DNA of 64,000 nt from Sambucus nigra (GCA_949130495.1 OX422215.1:71873244-71937243), one strand, 5' to 3'; positions 11,701-24,600 are shown, counted from the first letter of the stretch. The notes: a model not told the origin generated them from the sequence alone. Made by a program: numbers and translations.

Positions 11701-11895
11701 CACGAGATGTCCTCCTCCACTCTGATGCCCAATCCATTCAGGAGGGATGATCGATGGATCCCCATTGATGCTATTCCCCGGCAACTATTGGAGTTGGACG
11801 CAAATGAGGTCGTGGAAGAGCTAGCCCCCGCTCCTGATGATGGAAGAAGAGCTAAAGTTGCTGATTATCTTGTTTGGAGGCTTCCACCTCCTTGA
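8753..11895 (+). CDS. Element B antisense gene: four-exon gypsy-type transposon/coiled-coil protein, one frameshift
   Basis: Exons: 8753-9269, 9345-10162, 10238-10868, 10999-11895. Introns of 75, 75 and 130 bp have consensus ends (GTAGAT...CTATAG; GTAAGG...TTCGTAG; GTTGCT...CTTGTAG), and the frames join with phases 1, 0 and 0. Exon 1 has GGLTFPHNDLFLHFF and PAQCSPN, resembling the Pfam 'putative gypsy type transposon' family. Exon 2 is acidic, then a long Lys/Glu/Arg-rich helix. Exon 3 is a coiled coil with FKKGWNKAL. Exon 4 is a coiled coil followed by GWLSAL and WIPIDAIPR. Start: ATGGCG at 8753; upstream codons in frame lack another ATG. One extra base in the TT run near 10557 puts a TAA at 10559-10561; otherwise about 950 codons are open. 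It converges on this element's gag-pol. The role is unknown; nuclear or regulatory functions are guesses. Confidence 0.8.
9270..9344 (+). other. Intron 1 of the element B antisense gene (75 bp)
   Basis: It begins GTAGAT after ATAG and ends TTCTTCTATAG, T-rich as in plant introns. The exons join in phase 1 and the frame stays open. The unspliced frame stops within the intron at the TGA in GATTTATGAC. Confidence 0.8.
10163..10237 (+). other. Intron 2 of the element B antisense gene (75 bp)
   Basis: It starts GTAAGG after CTG and ends TTTTTCGTAG, with a strong polypyrimidine tract. It joins exons in phase 0, the same phase as intron 2 in element A. Confidence 0.85.
10869..10998 (+). other. Intron 3 of the element B antisense gene (130 bp), with an in-frame stop
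   Basis: The donor GAG|GTTGCT and acceptor TTACTTGTAG join two open frames in phase 0; exon 4 is open from its first base but has no early ATG, which supports splicing. Retention would end the protein at TGA 10878-10880. The intron also contains an AATGAAA motif that could act in polyadenylation. Intron 3 of elements A and G has matching phase and shared TGTAAC and TTTTGTTTATGC blocks. Confidence 0.65.
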
Positions 11896-12516
11896 GATTT
11901 TGTTATTTTTTTCTTTTTGATAATGTAAATGCTTTGGGCGAGCTTCGCCGACTAAACATGTATTATCATTGTTTGTAAATATAAAGGATTAATGAAAAGT
12001 TCGCGTTTTGGGCAATTTTGCCGACTAAACGTGTTCATCCAATCTTTTAATATTTTCGCTGCTTCATAATCTTTTTTATTTTGTCATGCGAGTGTCCTCC
12101 CAATCCAGTATAATGCGAGAATACCATTGTGCCCTCACTTTACCTTTTAGGTTGTGTCGTCACACTCCCTTAGGCCTAAGTACGGCAATTGGCGAGGACA
12201 TACCTGATATTGGATGTCTTCATCCGATCAGGATTTTGTTTAACCAAAGTAGGTTTGATGCCTAAGAATACTCTGTAGGGCTTCATATATTGCCAGGGGC
12301 AATGCTAAGAGGTCTGTCATGCTTCATGACGATGACCTGAGGAGGGGTGTTCCCCTGCTATGTCGACCATTATGCATGTGATTTGGAAGGGATGTGTAAT
12401 AAAATATAACTGTTACTAATTAGAGAGTGATCAACTGAGAGATTTTCATTAGTGAGATAGGAAATGAACTGTCCTTTCACATAACGAATACAATAAAATA
12501 TTTAATAATAGAATTC
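11896..12516. repeat. Convergent spacer of element B with two short repeats
   Basis: This 621-bp stretch separates the 3' end of the antisense gene from the 3' end of pol. It holds two copies of a block with TTTGGGC, CGCCGACTAAAC or TGCCGACTAAAC and then GTGTT/ATGTA (about 11934-11962 and 12007-12035). AATGAAAAG near 11991 may serve as the antisense gene's polyadenylation signal. No further gene is seen. Confidence 0.6.
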
Positions 12517-15500
12517 CTAAAAATAGAATTTCTTGAGATTAGCTGCGTTCCATGCTCGTGGTATCTCCCTGCCCTCCATCGTTTTCAAATGATAGGCACC
12601 CTGCAGGTCGTCTCTAATTATCTTATAAGGTCCTTCCCAGTTTGGGCCCAGCTTACCGTCTGACGGCTTCACCGTGTTGCCCAGGACCTTTCTTAGAACA
12701 TATTCCCCAACTTTGAATCTCCTCGGGTTGACCCTTTTGCTGTAGTGCTTCGTGAGCTGTTGCTGATAGCTCGCTAGTTTCACTAGGGCAAGTTCCCTGC
12801 GCTCGTCGGCTAGGTCGAGTTCAGCGAGCAAAGCCTCATCGTTCTGGCCTTGTTCGACAAGGTCGGATCTCATTGTTGGCAATCCCGCCTCTAGTGGGAT
12901 GATTGCATCCATACCATATGTTAGTGAGAATGGCGTTTCTCCTGTTGCTCGCCTAGGATTCGTTCTGTATGCCCATAGGATATGCGGTAGCTCGGTTGCC
13001 CATGCGCCTTTGGCTCGCTCTAACCGCTTCTTCAATCCAGCGATCACTGTTTTGTTGGAAGCTTCAGCTTGTTCGTTGCTTTGAGGGTAGGCCACCGAGC
13101 TGAAGTGGTGCCTGATCCCGTGTTTGTTGCAGAAGTCCTGAAAAGGGCCACTCTCGAACTGTGTTCCATTGTCAGTGATGATGGTTCTGGGGATTTCGAA
13201 TCGAGTGATTACATTCCTCCATACGAACCTTATCATGTTAGCATCTCGGATGTTCGCCAGTGGTTCTGCCTCGATCCACTTGGTAAAGTAGTCAGTTGCA
13301 ATCAAAAGGTATTTGCGATTGCCGACAGAGGTGGGCAGTGGTCCCACGTTGTCCATCCCCCATTGGGCGAAAGGCCAGGGGCTGGTCAGGGATTTTAATT
13401 CGCTGGCTGGCTAGTGGACCTTAGGAGCGGGAAGTTGGCATTTCATGCATTTGCGGATATATACTGCGGAGTCTTTTTGCATGTATGGACACCAATAGCC
13501 TTCCTTCATTGCTTAGAAGGCTAGAGACCTTCCTCCAACATAACTTCCACAGATTCCTTCGTGAAGCTCGTGAAGCACTGCCTTGACATCGCCTGGGTGG
13601 ACGCATCTAAGGTAGGGACCGGAGAAAGATTTTTTATACAAGTCGCCTCTTGTGGATAAGTGAAAGCGAGCAGCTTTGACTCTTATCTGGTGGGCAGTTC
13701 TCTTGTCCTCTGGAAGAGTTCCATCCTTCAAATAGTCCTTCAAGGGATCTATCCAGCTGGGGGCTGATTCCAATTGGAGTATTGGTTTCGCGTTTGGCAG
13801 CTCGCAGTTGGGGTGAATGCTTGGGCCACTGAGGATATCGATAGGGATAACTCTTTTAAGGCTAGAATCAACTGTCGAACTCAGGGCTGCTAACGCATCA
13901 GCATGGCTGTTTTGCCCCCTAGGAAACTGCTGGATGTTGATCTCTTCAAAGCCCGTCATTAAGTTTTTCACTAGGGAGAGGTAGACTTCCATTCTTTCAT
14001 CCTTTGCGTTATAGTCTCCACTTATCTGGTTGGAAACTAGTTGCGAATCGTCGAATACCTGTAAACGCTTTGCTCCCAGAGTTTGCGCTTTTTGGAGACC
14101 TGCTATTAGGGCTTCGTATTCTTCTTCGTTGTTGGAGGCTACAAATCCAAGCCTGATTCCTTGCTCAAGGACTGTGTTTTCTGGAGTGATGAGAACAATT
14201 CCTACCCCTGTCCCCTTTGAGTTGGAGGCTCAATCAACGAATAGTTTCCAGCTTTCCACTGTAGCTTGGTTGCTTTGCTCTGTTGGCTTAGGCTGGTCGG
14301 AGGGCTCTTCGCTTGTGAATTCAGCTATGAAATCAGTGAGGATTTGACCCTTGATAGCTGTCCTTGGTTGAAATTGGATGTCAAACCGGCCGAGCTCGAC
14401 TGACCATTTAGACAGCCTGCCTGATAAATCCGCCTTCCTTAGGACAGCCTTGAGGGGGTATGATGTAAGGACGATGATCGTATGAGCTTCGAAGTAATGC
14501 TTCAGCTTTCTCAAGGCTATTACTAGGGCGAATGCGAGCTTTTCCAATGGTAGGTAGCACTGCTCGGCATCCAATAAGGTTTTTCTCGCGTAATAGACGG
14601 GATGTTGGATTCCTGTAACTTCACACATTAGCGCCGAGCTGACAGTATGACTGGATACAGAGAGGTAGAGGTACAAAGAGTCCATTTTCTATGGTATGAC
14701 AAGCAGTGGGGGAGTGCTTAGGTAGGACTTGAGCTCGTCCAATGCTCGCGAGCAATCTGGGCTCCACTCTACTGCTTTTCTTCCCTTTAAGAGTTGGAAG
14801 AAAGACTTGCATCTCTCGAAGGATTTAGAAATGAAACGATTTAGAGCAGCGAGCATCCCAGTGAGCTTCTGTACATCCCGGATTGTACGAGGAGGTTGCA
14901 CTCTGTTGATTGCATCAATCTATTCCGGATTAGCCTCTATGCCTCGCTTGCTGACCAAATACTCAAGAAACTTCCCTGACTGGACACCGAAGGAACACTT
15001 GCTCGCATTAAGTTTCATTTGGTACTTCCTGAGGATTTCGAAGGTGCTTGACAGGTCCGAGAGGTGATTCTCCTTATCCTTGCTCTTGACGAGCATGTCG
15101 TCGATGTAGACCTCCATTGTGTCTCCCATTTGATTCTTGAACATTTTAGTAACTAGCCGCTGATAGGTTGCCCCTGCATTTTTGAGCCCAAAAGGTATGA
15201 CCTTGTAACAATATAAACCAACCGTCGTGATAAACGTCGTTTTGTCCTGATCTGGGGCATACAAGGGAATCTGGTGATATCCAGAGTACGCATCCAGGAA
15301 ACTCATTCGTTCGTGAGCTGTGGTGGCGTCTACTAGTTGGTCTATTTTTAAAAGAGGGAAGCTATCCTTGGGGCAGGCTTTGTTGAGGTCAGTGAAGTCT
15401 ATGCAAACTCTCCACTTTCCGTTGCTTTTCGGAACTACCACTGGGTTGGATAACCATTTGGGGAATTGCACTTCCCGTATGGATCCTGCTTCCAGCAGTT

Positions 15501-18072
15501 TTTCGACTTCTTTTTCTATTGCTCTGGCCTTCTCGGGAGCAGTTTGCCGTGCCTTCTGCGTTATCGGCTTGAACATGGGCTCGACGTGCAACTGATGGCA
15601 GACCATATTGGGATCGATTCCTGGCAGCTCATAAGGTTCCCAAGCGAAAACATCTATGTTTCTTCTAAGTAAGGTTGACAACTCCTTTTGCTCTTGGTCG
15701 GTGAGTGACGCTCCGATCAGGAAGACTCTGCTATTGTCGCCTTCCCTAGCCGCCACTTCTACCAGGTCCTCGACGACACGCTCGGAGGGGAAGAGACTGG
15801 TCTCTTCCACTCTAGGCCTTCCATATTTTAATTGCTATTGTGAAGGAATTGCACCTTCCTCCACTTTCTCGCTGGGTTGATTGGCTTTTTTCTCTGGCTT
15901 TGGTCGGATGGCCGCTATGAAGCACTTCCTTGCCATCGCCTGGTCGCCGTGTATCTCCATAAATCCTCGCTCGGTAACATATTTGAGCTTCTGATGGTAG
16001 GTCGAGGAGACTACCTTCATCGCATGAAGCCATCTCCTGTCGAGGATGGCCTGATACGGTGAATCAATGTCGACCACCAAAAACTCGATCATCTTGGAAA
16101 CATTTCCAGCGCGCACTGGCAGTACTATTTTGCCCAGGGGCATGGTCATTTTTCCAGCGAAGCCGACCAGAGGGACAGTAGCTCCCTTTAGGTCGACGAC
16201 GCTCAACTTCAATTTTTTGAACAGGTCGATGTACATTACTTCGGATGAGATTCCTTGATCAACGAGCAGCCTGTCGATGTCAAAGTTGGCTATCCTGAGT
16301 GTAATGACCAAGGCATCATGATGTGGGGTCCTTACTCCCACTAGGTCTTCATCCGTGAAAATAATGTGCTTGTTGTAGTTGACATCCTCTGCTCGCCGAC
16401 GTTTTCCTGACTGTGATTTTGCTGGATCAATCTGAAAAGCTTGCATTACCGATGTCAGTTTCTTTACCTCCATTCAAGCTGAGTTCCCTTGTATTTGCTT
16501 GACATCAGATACTCCGTGGATTACTGCGAATTCATGTCCGGCATCATCCTCCAGCACGTTGTCGAGTTTCGCCTCTCTGTGGGCAGCCACTTTCTCTACC
16601 TTCTTTTCCACAAAGTCATTCAAATGTCCAAACTGGGCCAACTCCTCGAGGTGGGACTTAAGAGCCTTGCAGTGATCGGTCTTATGCCCTCCCTCTTTGT
16701 GGAAAGCGCATCTTAATGCATTGTTTCTTTTCGTGGGGCCTCCTCCCATTTTTCGGGGCCATTTGATGAACGGCTCATCCTTGATCTTCGCGAGAATTTT
16801 GTAAATTATCTCTTTGAAGACAGTGTTGACCGCCTGGAACGATTTTGTTACGTCAGGGTTCCCTCCATTTCGGGAGCCATTCTTGCCCCCACTCTTTCCT
16901 CCTTTCTTCTGGTTCTCAACTTTCTCACTTCCCTTGGTAGTTAGCTTGGCTCGACCGTTTTCTCCTACATTAAGGCGGGTGACATCTTCCACCTTTGCGT
17001 ATTTCTCAATCCGGGCCATCAGGTCGTCAATGGTCATAACTTCCTTCTTCGTCAAGGACTGGTAAAGGAGGGAAGAGTTAGGTAACCCAATTTTGAAGGA
17101 GGTCACTGCCACCTCTTTCGCGCAGTCCTCGATCTCGTTGAATAACTCCCAGTACCTCTTCGCATAGTCTCGAAGTGTTTCTTGAGGCGTTTTCTTCATA
17201 GTTAATAGAGCATCCATCCTTTTGGGATGGGAGCTGCTGGTGATGAACCGGGCCGTGAAGAGCTCGGCCAGGGATTTGAAATTTCTGATGGATCGGTGAG
17301 GGAGTTTTTCTAACCATTTATGGGACACGTCATGGAGGCTCGAGGGGAAAATACGGCACATTAGTGCATCCCGGTGATTCCAGAGGGTCATGGCCTGCCG
17401 GTACTGCCTGACATGATCAATGGGATCAGTCTTCCCGTCGTAAATCTTGAACCTTGGAATGGAAAATTTCTTGGAAGCCTCTTCCTCTTCAATTTCCCTC
17501 GTGAAGGGTGATTTCATCTGGGTCTTGAGGGCTCTCCTGGCGAGTTCTCTGGTCGACCTGGTGCCTCGGTGAGTTGGATGTTGGTCCATTTCTCTGCGGA
17601 CCAAGTTCCGTATGTTCTCGTCGCTGCGAGCAGGGCTCTGGTAGCAGCGAGCTCTTCTTAGTTGTTCGCGGAGGTCGTCGTCTGAGTCGCCACCTTCGAC
17701 CCCTTGATATTCCCGCCTAGGGCTCCTTCCTCGGCTGCGAGATTTGCTCGCCTGAGGGCTAGGAGTGCGATAGGGGTGTCTTCTGGTATCAGGACATAGT
17801 TCCTTCTCCAGTCTTTCCAGTCTTCTTTTCAAGCGAGCATTCTCAGCCTCGTATCTGCGAGAAGACTCCCTCTGCTCGTGGAGCCTTGCCTCGTATGCAT
17901 CAATCAATCTGGATATCAGCGTGGACCTTGCTGGTCCTTGACTTTCTTCTGAGGATGGCCTTTCTAAGCGAGCCCCACGATCTGAACGTCGGACTTCAGA
18001 CCTAATATTGCGAGGAGCAGGTGGCTCTTGAATATCTCCTGCTTGAGGAGCATTACTTCTATGACCAGACAT
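12517..18072 (-). pseudogene. gag-pol: Element B gag-pol polyprotein, one frame with seven in-frame stops
   Basis: The minus-strand frame from ATG 18072 to the stop at 12517 has no frameshift over 5556 bp. Gag (18072-16474) has a coiled N-terminus, a core around YDGKTDPIDHVRQYRQAM and a zinc knuckle RCAFHKEGGHKTDHC. Protease (16473-15835) has LLVDQGISSEV in the active-site position. Reverse transcriptase has FLDAYSGYHQI and YIDDMLVKS. RNase H is followed by a second RNase H (WKLFVD...DDSQLVSNQ...HADALAALS), as in Tat elements. Integrase has a zinc finger with KCMKCQ, GMDNVG, ITDNGTQF and QAEASNKT. Stops lie at 16474 (TGA), 15835, 14920, 14689 (TAG), 14230 (TGA), 13513 (TAA) and 13411 (TAG). 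Several are explicable as C-to-T changes. The copy is non-functional unless stops are read through. Confidence 0.92.
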
Positions 18073-18120
18073 CTTAGATTCTTTTCTTGGCGTGGGCTCT
18101 TCTCATGGAAAGATGAACGT

Positions 18121-18138
18121 TTCCCACAGACGGCGCCA
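18121..18138 (-). other. Primer-binding site of element B
   Basis: On the minus strand TGGCGCCGTCTGTGGGAA begins 2 bases after the 5' LTR end. The initial TGG pairs with the CCA tail of a tRNA; the GGCGCCGTCTGTGGG form is typical of plant Tat-type elements. The exact tRNA is not assigned. Confidence 0.85.
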
Positions 18139-18140
18139 AT

Positions 18141-18538
18141 TGTGGAGACAATGATTATGCAACACAAATAAATATGAGAGAAGTAATGACCAAGAAAGAA
18201 AAAATAAAACGCCAATCACACAACAACGGATATACGTGGTTCAGCAAAGAGATGCCTACGTCCACGATGGTGCAGTCAGTATTATTTCTCAATATTATGG
18301 GGAATGCGTACAGAGAATACAACTTATCCTTTGTCCCGGACCTAGGGTTTAATTTATATATGTGTAGGTTAGTTAGTGGAGATGATGGGTTCCTCCATAT
18401 TAGCCATCTTCCCTATAAATTCCCTTTATGGGATCGTGGGGAGATTGGATCAATACAAAAGATGAGAGGCCTGGACTTTGGGCCGCTAGGGCTGGGCTAC
18501 TCGTCCAGGCCTATATTACTAAATTTCGGGTACCCACA
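18141..18538 (-). repeat. 5' LTR of element B (398 bp)
   Basis: It is a direct repeat of 7999-8397, followed on the minus strand by the primer-binding site. A TATA-like sequence lies on the minus strand at the complement of 18352-18361. The LTR has a long TA-rich core and no internal tandem repeats. Confidence 0.92.
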
Positions 18539-18543
18539 ATATC
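18539..18543. repeat. Right target-site duplication of element B (ATATC)
   Basis: It matches GTATC at 7994-7998 in four of five bases. Element D sequence resumes directly after it. Confidence 0.75.
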
Positions 18544-21500
18544 GTTGAGACATATCTTGGGCAACTGATGTTTCAGGTTGATCGGCGATAACTTCAGTTT
18601 GCTTTGAAGTGGAGCTTTCTTCCAAGAAAGAATGATCGCTAAGCAAACTTAGGTTATTGATCATTTCTGGATACGTGAATTCAGCAATAAAATCTTCTAC
18701 AACCTATCCCTGTAGCGCGGTTCTCAGCTCATAAATAATTTTGTATTCTCCTAGCTCTACTACTCAGTACATCAATCTCCCTAATTTCTCTAGTTTGTGA
18801 AGCACCTGGAACCGAGGTAAATCTGTGTAGACCACAATGGGAGTAATGTCTAGTTTTTCCAAGCGTGGCTATCTGATTTACGCTCCTCTGAATCCTTTGT
18901 TGGTGTAATACGCCAACTTTTAAACTCCATTTTCATTCTGAATAATGCTGAGCTAACAACAGATTTTGATATAACCAAATATAAATACAATTTCTCCTCT
19001 AAATTTGGTCGGGAGAGCAGTGGTTGAGATCCCAAATACTTCTTCAAATCCTATAAGGCATTTTCGCATTCTTCATTCCATTTAAATGTTTTCCTGAGCA
19101 CTTTGAAGAATGGTAGGAATTTTTTAGTAGCTCGAGACCCTAATCGGTTGTGGGCAACCACTCTTCCAATTAATTTATGTACATTCTTCTTGCATGTTGG
19201 AGATTGCATATCAATCAATGCCTTTATTTTATCTCGGTTATCTTCAATTCCTCTCTGATTCACACCGAAGCCCAAGAACATCCCTTCCTGTACGCTGAAC
19301 ACACATTTAGTCAGGTTGAGCTTCATTTGATATTTTTCAAGTTCGTCAAATTTCTGACTGAGGTATTAGATGTGATCGGCTGCCTTATTACTTTTGGTGA
19401 GCATATCATCCACATAACCTCCATAGTCTTTCCAATCTGCTCTTTATTTTACTAGCCTTTGGTATGTTGCTCCAGTATTTTTAAGCCCAAAAGGCATAAC
19501 ATTGTAGCAGTAAGTTCCTCGTCTAGTGGTAAATAATACACTTTCTTTATCCTCAGGCTTCATTTTAATCTGATTGTACCCAGAGTACGCATCAATGAAA
19601 CTTAGTAACTCATGACATGTTATGGCATCTACTAACTAATCAATCTTTGGTAAAGGAAAGTGATCTTTTGGACATTCTTTATTGAGGTCGGTAAAATCCA
19701 CACACATTCACCATTTTTCATTCTTCTTCTTGGCCATCACTATGTTGGCCAACCAATCAGGGTATTTGATATCTTCAATAAAATGAGATTTCTATAATTT
19801 GTCTACCTTCTATTGGATATCCACATTATTCTCGGGACTAAATACCTCGCGCTTCTACTTGATCGACTTAGCATCCTTAATGATGTTAAGTTCATGGCAT
19901 TCTAAGTTAGGTTTGATTCTAGGCATATATTCATGGCTCCAAGCAAACACTTTTGTCTGCTCTCTAATGAATGTAATTAATTCCTATTCGAGGGATGTGC
20001 TAGGGTTGAGCCAATTTGGGTGGTCCTTTCTGACTTTTCATAGTATAGTATGATGGTTTTTGTGGCTTTCATGACCCGTCCTTTGACTAAATAGGCTTCC
20101 TCTCGGGGGTCTAAAGTGTTAATTTAATAGGTGGTGGTGTTCATTCAAACTTCCTACTAGTCAGATGAAGTATAGTAGCACTCTTTGGCCTCCACTTAGT
20201 TGCCTTTTACAATGCCAACCCTGTAGTGAGTGGAGAACTTCACACACTGATGAATTGTAAATGAAACTGCTTTGAAATTTTTCAATTCGAATCTGTCGAG
20301 GATCATATACGTCGAGTGAACAAATCATTCTTAGAGAAGCCGATGAACAGTTTATCTTTATTCACCTTTCTGGGTCGACCATCTGCCTTGTCCGATAAGT
20401 TGACTCGCCAAATATAAGAACAATCTTTGACCTCATTTAAATAGGCCTTTCTCTCGATAACTTTATCTCCACCTTCAGCATCTCCTCCTGCAATGAAATG
20501 ACAACCAAAAGATATCATGCCTACCTCAAGCTCAGGCATCTTGAGTTTCTTTAACGAGTTAGGGTCATCCTCAAAATCATCATCTCGGCCTCTTTTCTTA
20601 TAATCTTTATTTTTACAAGGAGACTCTAACCTTTTTCTCTTGTCCCGATCTTTAGTTCGGCCTACAAAGTTGGTCAATTTTCCTCGGCGAATGAGAGATT
20701 CAATTTCATTCTTCAGGGCAATGCAATTATCGGTGGTATGCCCATGTCTTTATGAAAGTAACAGTATTTAGACCTATCCCTCTGGTTGGGTGGTGATGTC
20801 AATTTTCCAGGCCACTTCAAGTCCTTACTTCCCCTAATATCCTCCATTATGTGATGCACACCTATAATAAGTGGAGTATATTCATTTTACTTCTTAGTCT
20901 TCTCGACTTTCTTATCTTTTTGTTCCTTCTTGTCAGAGCTCTTTTGGCCATCAAATTTTTTTCCCAAGGGCTTATTTGGCAGCCATAGCTTCTTCGGCAT
21001 TCATGATTTTACCAGTTTTTGCCATCAGTTCAATCATGGTTTTTGGAGGTTCTTTCTGAAATGCCTAATACAACTTTTTAGGAAGCAGCCCACTCATTAA
21101 GGATGTAATGGAAGTTTTCTCTTCATAATCTACCACTTTTAATTTCTCATTATTGAAGCTAGTAATATAATCTTGGATAGTTTCTCCTGGTCGCTGATGG
21201 ACATTCAATAAATGGGCTACCCTCTTAATCGACTTTGCTCTAAAGTAAAAATTACAGATGAATGGTTCGACGAGCTGATGAAAATTAGTAATTTATCCTC
21301 GGGGTAGATTATTATACCATATTTGGGCTGGACCAGTGATTATACTTGAGAAAGCTCGGCACCGCATCTCATCAAGAATAAATATCAGCAGCAACCTGGT
21401 ATTATTCAACAAGAAGGACAAGATCAATTTTTCCATTATACTTATGTGTGACTACTAGTGGATTGAATTCGGAAGGTGTAGGGTAATCAACAGTGGCTGT

Positions 21501-21609
21501 GATGAAGGGAGATCCTTTCATAAAACTCCTTTGCAGAGGATTCTTGGTCTTAGCAATTTCCCCCAAACGATCCTCCAATATTTGTATTGATACCTTCTAA
21601 GAGTGCTCT
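18544..21609 (-). pseudogene. Element D gag, protease and reverse transcriptase (decayed)
   Basis: The minus strand from 21609 down matches element G gag-pol in order. The frame enters gag at the helix ILEDRLGEIAK near 21580. At 20677-20303 the gag end and protease start include FIAGGDAEGGDK and RPRKVNKDKLFIGFSKNDL. The reverse transcriptase region is broken, with a 1-base loss inside the YVDD codons near 19415. At 19326-19051 it continues with MKLNLTKCVFSVQEGMFLGF, and at 19047-18850 with LYLYLVISKSVVSSALF. At the gag/protease boundary D has a Glu codon where B and G have TGA. The sequence is too damaged to be functional. Confidence 0.8.
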
Positions 21610-24600
21610 TGTAACGCCTCGACCTGGGTTTAAAGGTTATTAAAGGACTAACCCGATCCGATTTGCTCGTTAATTGTTAAGTGCAATGAAACACCCTAAA
21701 ATAATGTTTCTAATTCATTTTTATTATTATTATTATTTAACGTTACACTTATTAGCACGCGAGTTCAGTTTATAATCACTACGTGATATGTACCAAGGGA
21801 AGTCCTCCAAGGTCAAGTAAATACAACTACTAACGTAAATGCAAGTAAATACTTACCAATATAAGGCGCTCAAAATACGAAATTTCGTGCAACCTGTTGT
21901 AACAAAAGGAGGGAGTGAGCTGAATGTTCAGTGGCAACTATACAAATGCAGTATAGAAACAAACAGCAGAAAAGAATACTCACACGCTACACTATATGCA
22001 TGTGAAAGTACGTATATATCTACATATATACCTTTGAAAATACATATCCCAGTGTATTAAACAGTTTTATTCCAAAAACGTGATTTAACATTTTTATTCT
22101 CTTTATCTGTACAAAAAATCATTTCGTATCATTATTCTTAAAAACTGGCATTCCTTCCCATTAATGCACATGGTTAAACAATTAGCAATAATTAGGAAAC
22201 AAATATTTCATTTAGTTTCAAACTTTTATAACTCAACATTTATTAACTCACGCCAAAGTTACCTAACCATATTATAGGGCTTATATTCAAAGCACGTACA
22301 CACCGTATTTAGAAAAATACTCATTTTCCTTTGAAAGACTCATATAACACACACTTGTGTCTATTATGATCCAAACCTCATTAGGTAGCTCAAACATCAT
22401 TAAGTTATCTTATTTAACCATCCCATGTTACCACATGAACATTAAACTTTTAATACGTTATTCTTGCATTAATAAATCAATGAATCAATACAATTCATTT
22501 ATGCCTGTTTCGTGAATATTCGATTCATTATTTTGAATTTTCTTTAGGGATTCCACCAACACACACATCCGTCGAAACACATGCACGCCCACGATTTCAC
22601 ATAATTTCACCGCCCGGCACCCAGCGCCAAGTAAACAGCAGTGGGTTTGGAGTCTTTCACCACTAGGGACAGCATAACCCTGCTTAATTATTTAACTCGG
22701 CGTCATCCAATATCGTTATCTTACCAATGTGTCCAAAATTTTCATAATGTTCACATTAATTTTTCTTTTTCGGGCCGAAGCCAAAGCCTTGGACTTAACC
22801 ATTCATTTTTCCATTATTCATTTAGGAAAAATAATTATACTCCATTAAAGTCATTTTTCACGCACGCGTTGATTCTTACACCAAAAATCATTTTCGTTTA
22901 AGGATTATTTCATTCTTTCAACATACGTGTCAAAACACTATTTAACATTTTTATTTCTTGAACATCTTACACTTTAAGTAAATTGTCAATTTACCCAATT
23001 TGCATCAAAATATGTAACTTCACTCCTTATTCAAATGTCATTTACAAAAAAAACCATTTTTAAGGTTCAAACTTAACATGTGTTCAAACTTAACACATAG
23101 GCATTTTAGTCACTATGACACTTTTTCAAATTCTAGCTTTGTCGAAAATCATATTTTTGCACATTACTCCCATTAATATATAAAATCATACTTTTCACAT
23201 ATTAAAGTCTACACACTTTATTTATGAGTTTTAGTACTAAAAACCCCTTTTGGTCAATATTTACACATTGACACTTCGCATTTCAAACTTAGTGTTATAC
23301 ACTTTAATTATGACTCTTTGCATAAAGACTCATACTTAGTCATTTTATTCACACTTATCCTTCTATACTTTCATTATTTATATTTTCACCCAAATTTTGC
23401 AAGAAGACTACACTTTTCACATATTTACACTTTTAGTCCCAAAACTTAGTTTAACAAACTAAATAGTACACTTTTTAAATGAAACTCCATTTGCTCATTT
23501 CATAGTGATTCATCAACATTAGAATCACTATATTAATCTCATAAAAAATGGCATATACATACCAAGTGTTCTTCACATCAAAGAAATCATTTATTCACCT
23601 TAAAATATGAGTTTAAAATATTTTATTTCATAAAATATTTGTGAATAGTGGGCTGAAAATTATCTATTTTTAAAACTCATCCAATCCTTCATTTTAAGTG
23701 CCCATTTTCATAAAAAATAGTAAAAATGATACTAATAATTCTATTAGTACATTTAAAACCTTAATCAACCTATTTCAAACTTTAAATATGTAAGAAAAAT
23801 CAAGCTAAACATATATTTACTACAAACCCATTTCAAAGATAGAAAATTCTATTTTATTCTAAACTATATCTTGAAATCATGTAGTATTAAATCTTTAATA
23901 ATGGATGGATATTTCTACACACCTAATATCAACAAGATGCAAAGTACTCATACTAATATCATCATCAAGTTAACTTAGTAAGAGATAAGTATATCTCACC
24001 TCAAAAGGTCCTCAAATAATGGTTGAGAAGGTGGGTGACTCCTCTACCTCCAAAGGTGTCCCTAAAGGGAGTCACAATAGGCCACTCTTCAAGCTCCAAA
24101 ATGAATCTTCAAGCTCCATGAACTACTCCTTCTTCTTCCATGAAAAATATCCTTTAAAATTCCCAACAAGGCTTCCTTTAAGATCCAAGGACTCCTCCCC
24201 AAACCTCCTATGATTTGTCCCAACTTTGAAGTGTACTTTTAATGGAACTTCAACCCATTTTAGTGGAGTTTTGGGGTCGAGGAAATGTGGTGAAAAGTAA
24301 GCTACAAATTAGTTTGTAAAGAATCTAAATTTGGCAAGGCCTTGGGTAAAGGGAGAGTAAATGAAAGTCTGAGAATGCACCCAAATGGCTTCTCTCTCAC
24401 TCTCCCTCTCTTATAATCTATTTAAAGGAAAAATAAAGGCTTGACCCATATGATAGAAAAATGTGTATTAAAAAAATGTGTAAATCACTTATCAATACCT
24501 ACAAACCAAGTTAGAAAAGTGACAACACAATGCATAACATGTGAGCTCAAAACCCATTTGAAAACTGCCCCAAAAAACCCCAAAAAATGCAATTTGCGTC

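Larger units (their letters stand above)
7999..18538 (-). mobile_element. Element B: complete Tat-type Ty3/gypsy element with antisense gene
   Basis: It is bounded by LTRs of 399 and 398 bp with TGTGG/CCACA ends, and inserted in element D with a GTATC/ATATC duplication. The primer-binding site lies next to the right LTR on the minus strand, so the element is transcribed right to left: 5' LTR 18141-18538, gag-pol 18072-12517, spacer 12516-11896, a convergent gene on the plus strand 8753-11895, polypurine tract, 3' LTR 7999-8397. The hand count gives 13 substitutions and one 1-bp indel between the LTRs, about 3.3% divergence. With the commonly used 1.3e-8 substitutions per site per year this suggests roughly 1.3 million years, an indicative figure only. 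Confidence 0.93.
5927..21609 (-). mobile_element. Element D: old, decayed Tat-type gypsy element, split by element B
   Basis: The two parts, about 5927-7998 and 18544-21609, read as one minus-strand gag-pol when element B and its target duplication are ignored. The order from high to low coordinates is gag, protease, reverse transcriptase, RNase H, integrase. It matches element G codon by codon over long stretches with many substitutions, stops and frameshifts, so D is an older member of the G family in the opposite orientation. Its 5' part ends abruptly at 21609 inside gag, where a sequence beginning TGTAACGCC starts. Neither LTR is recognised. Confidence 0.8.

Noticed and set aside
8753..11895. 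Antisense gene as an envelope-like (env) gene
   Set aside because: It is on the opposite strand to gag-pol, has introns, and shows no signal peptide or membrane segment.
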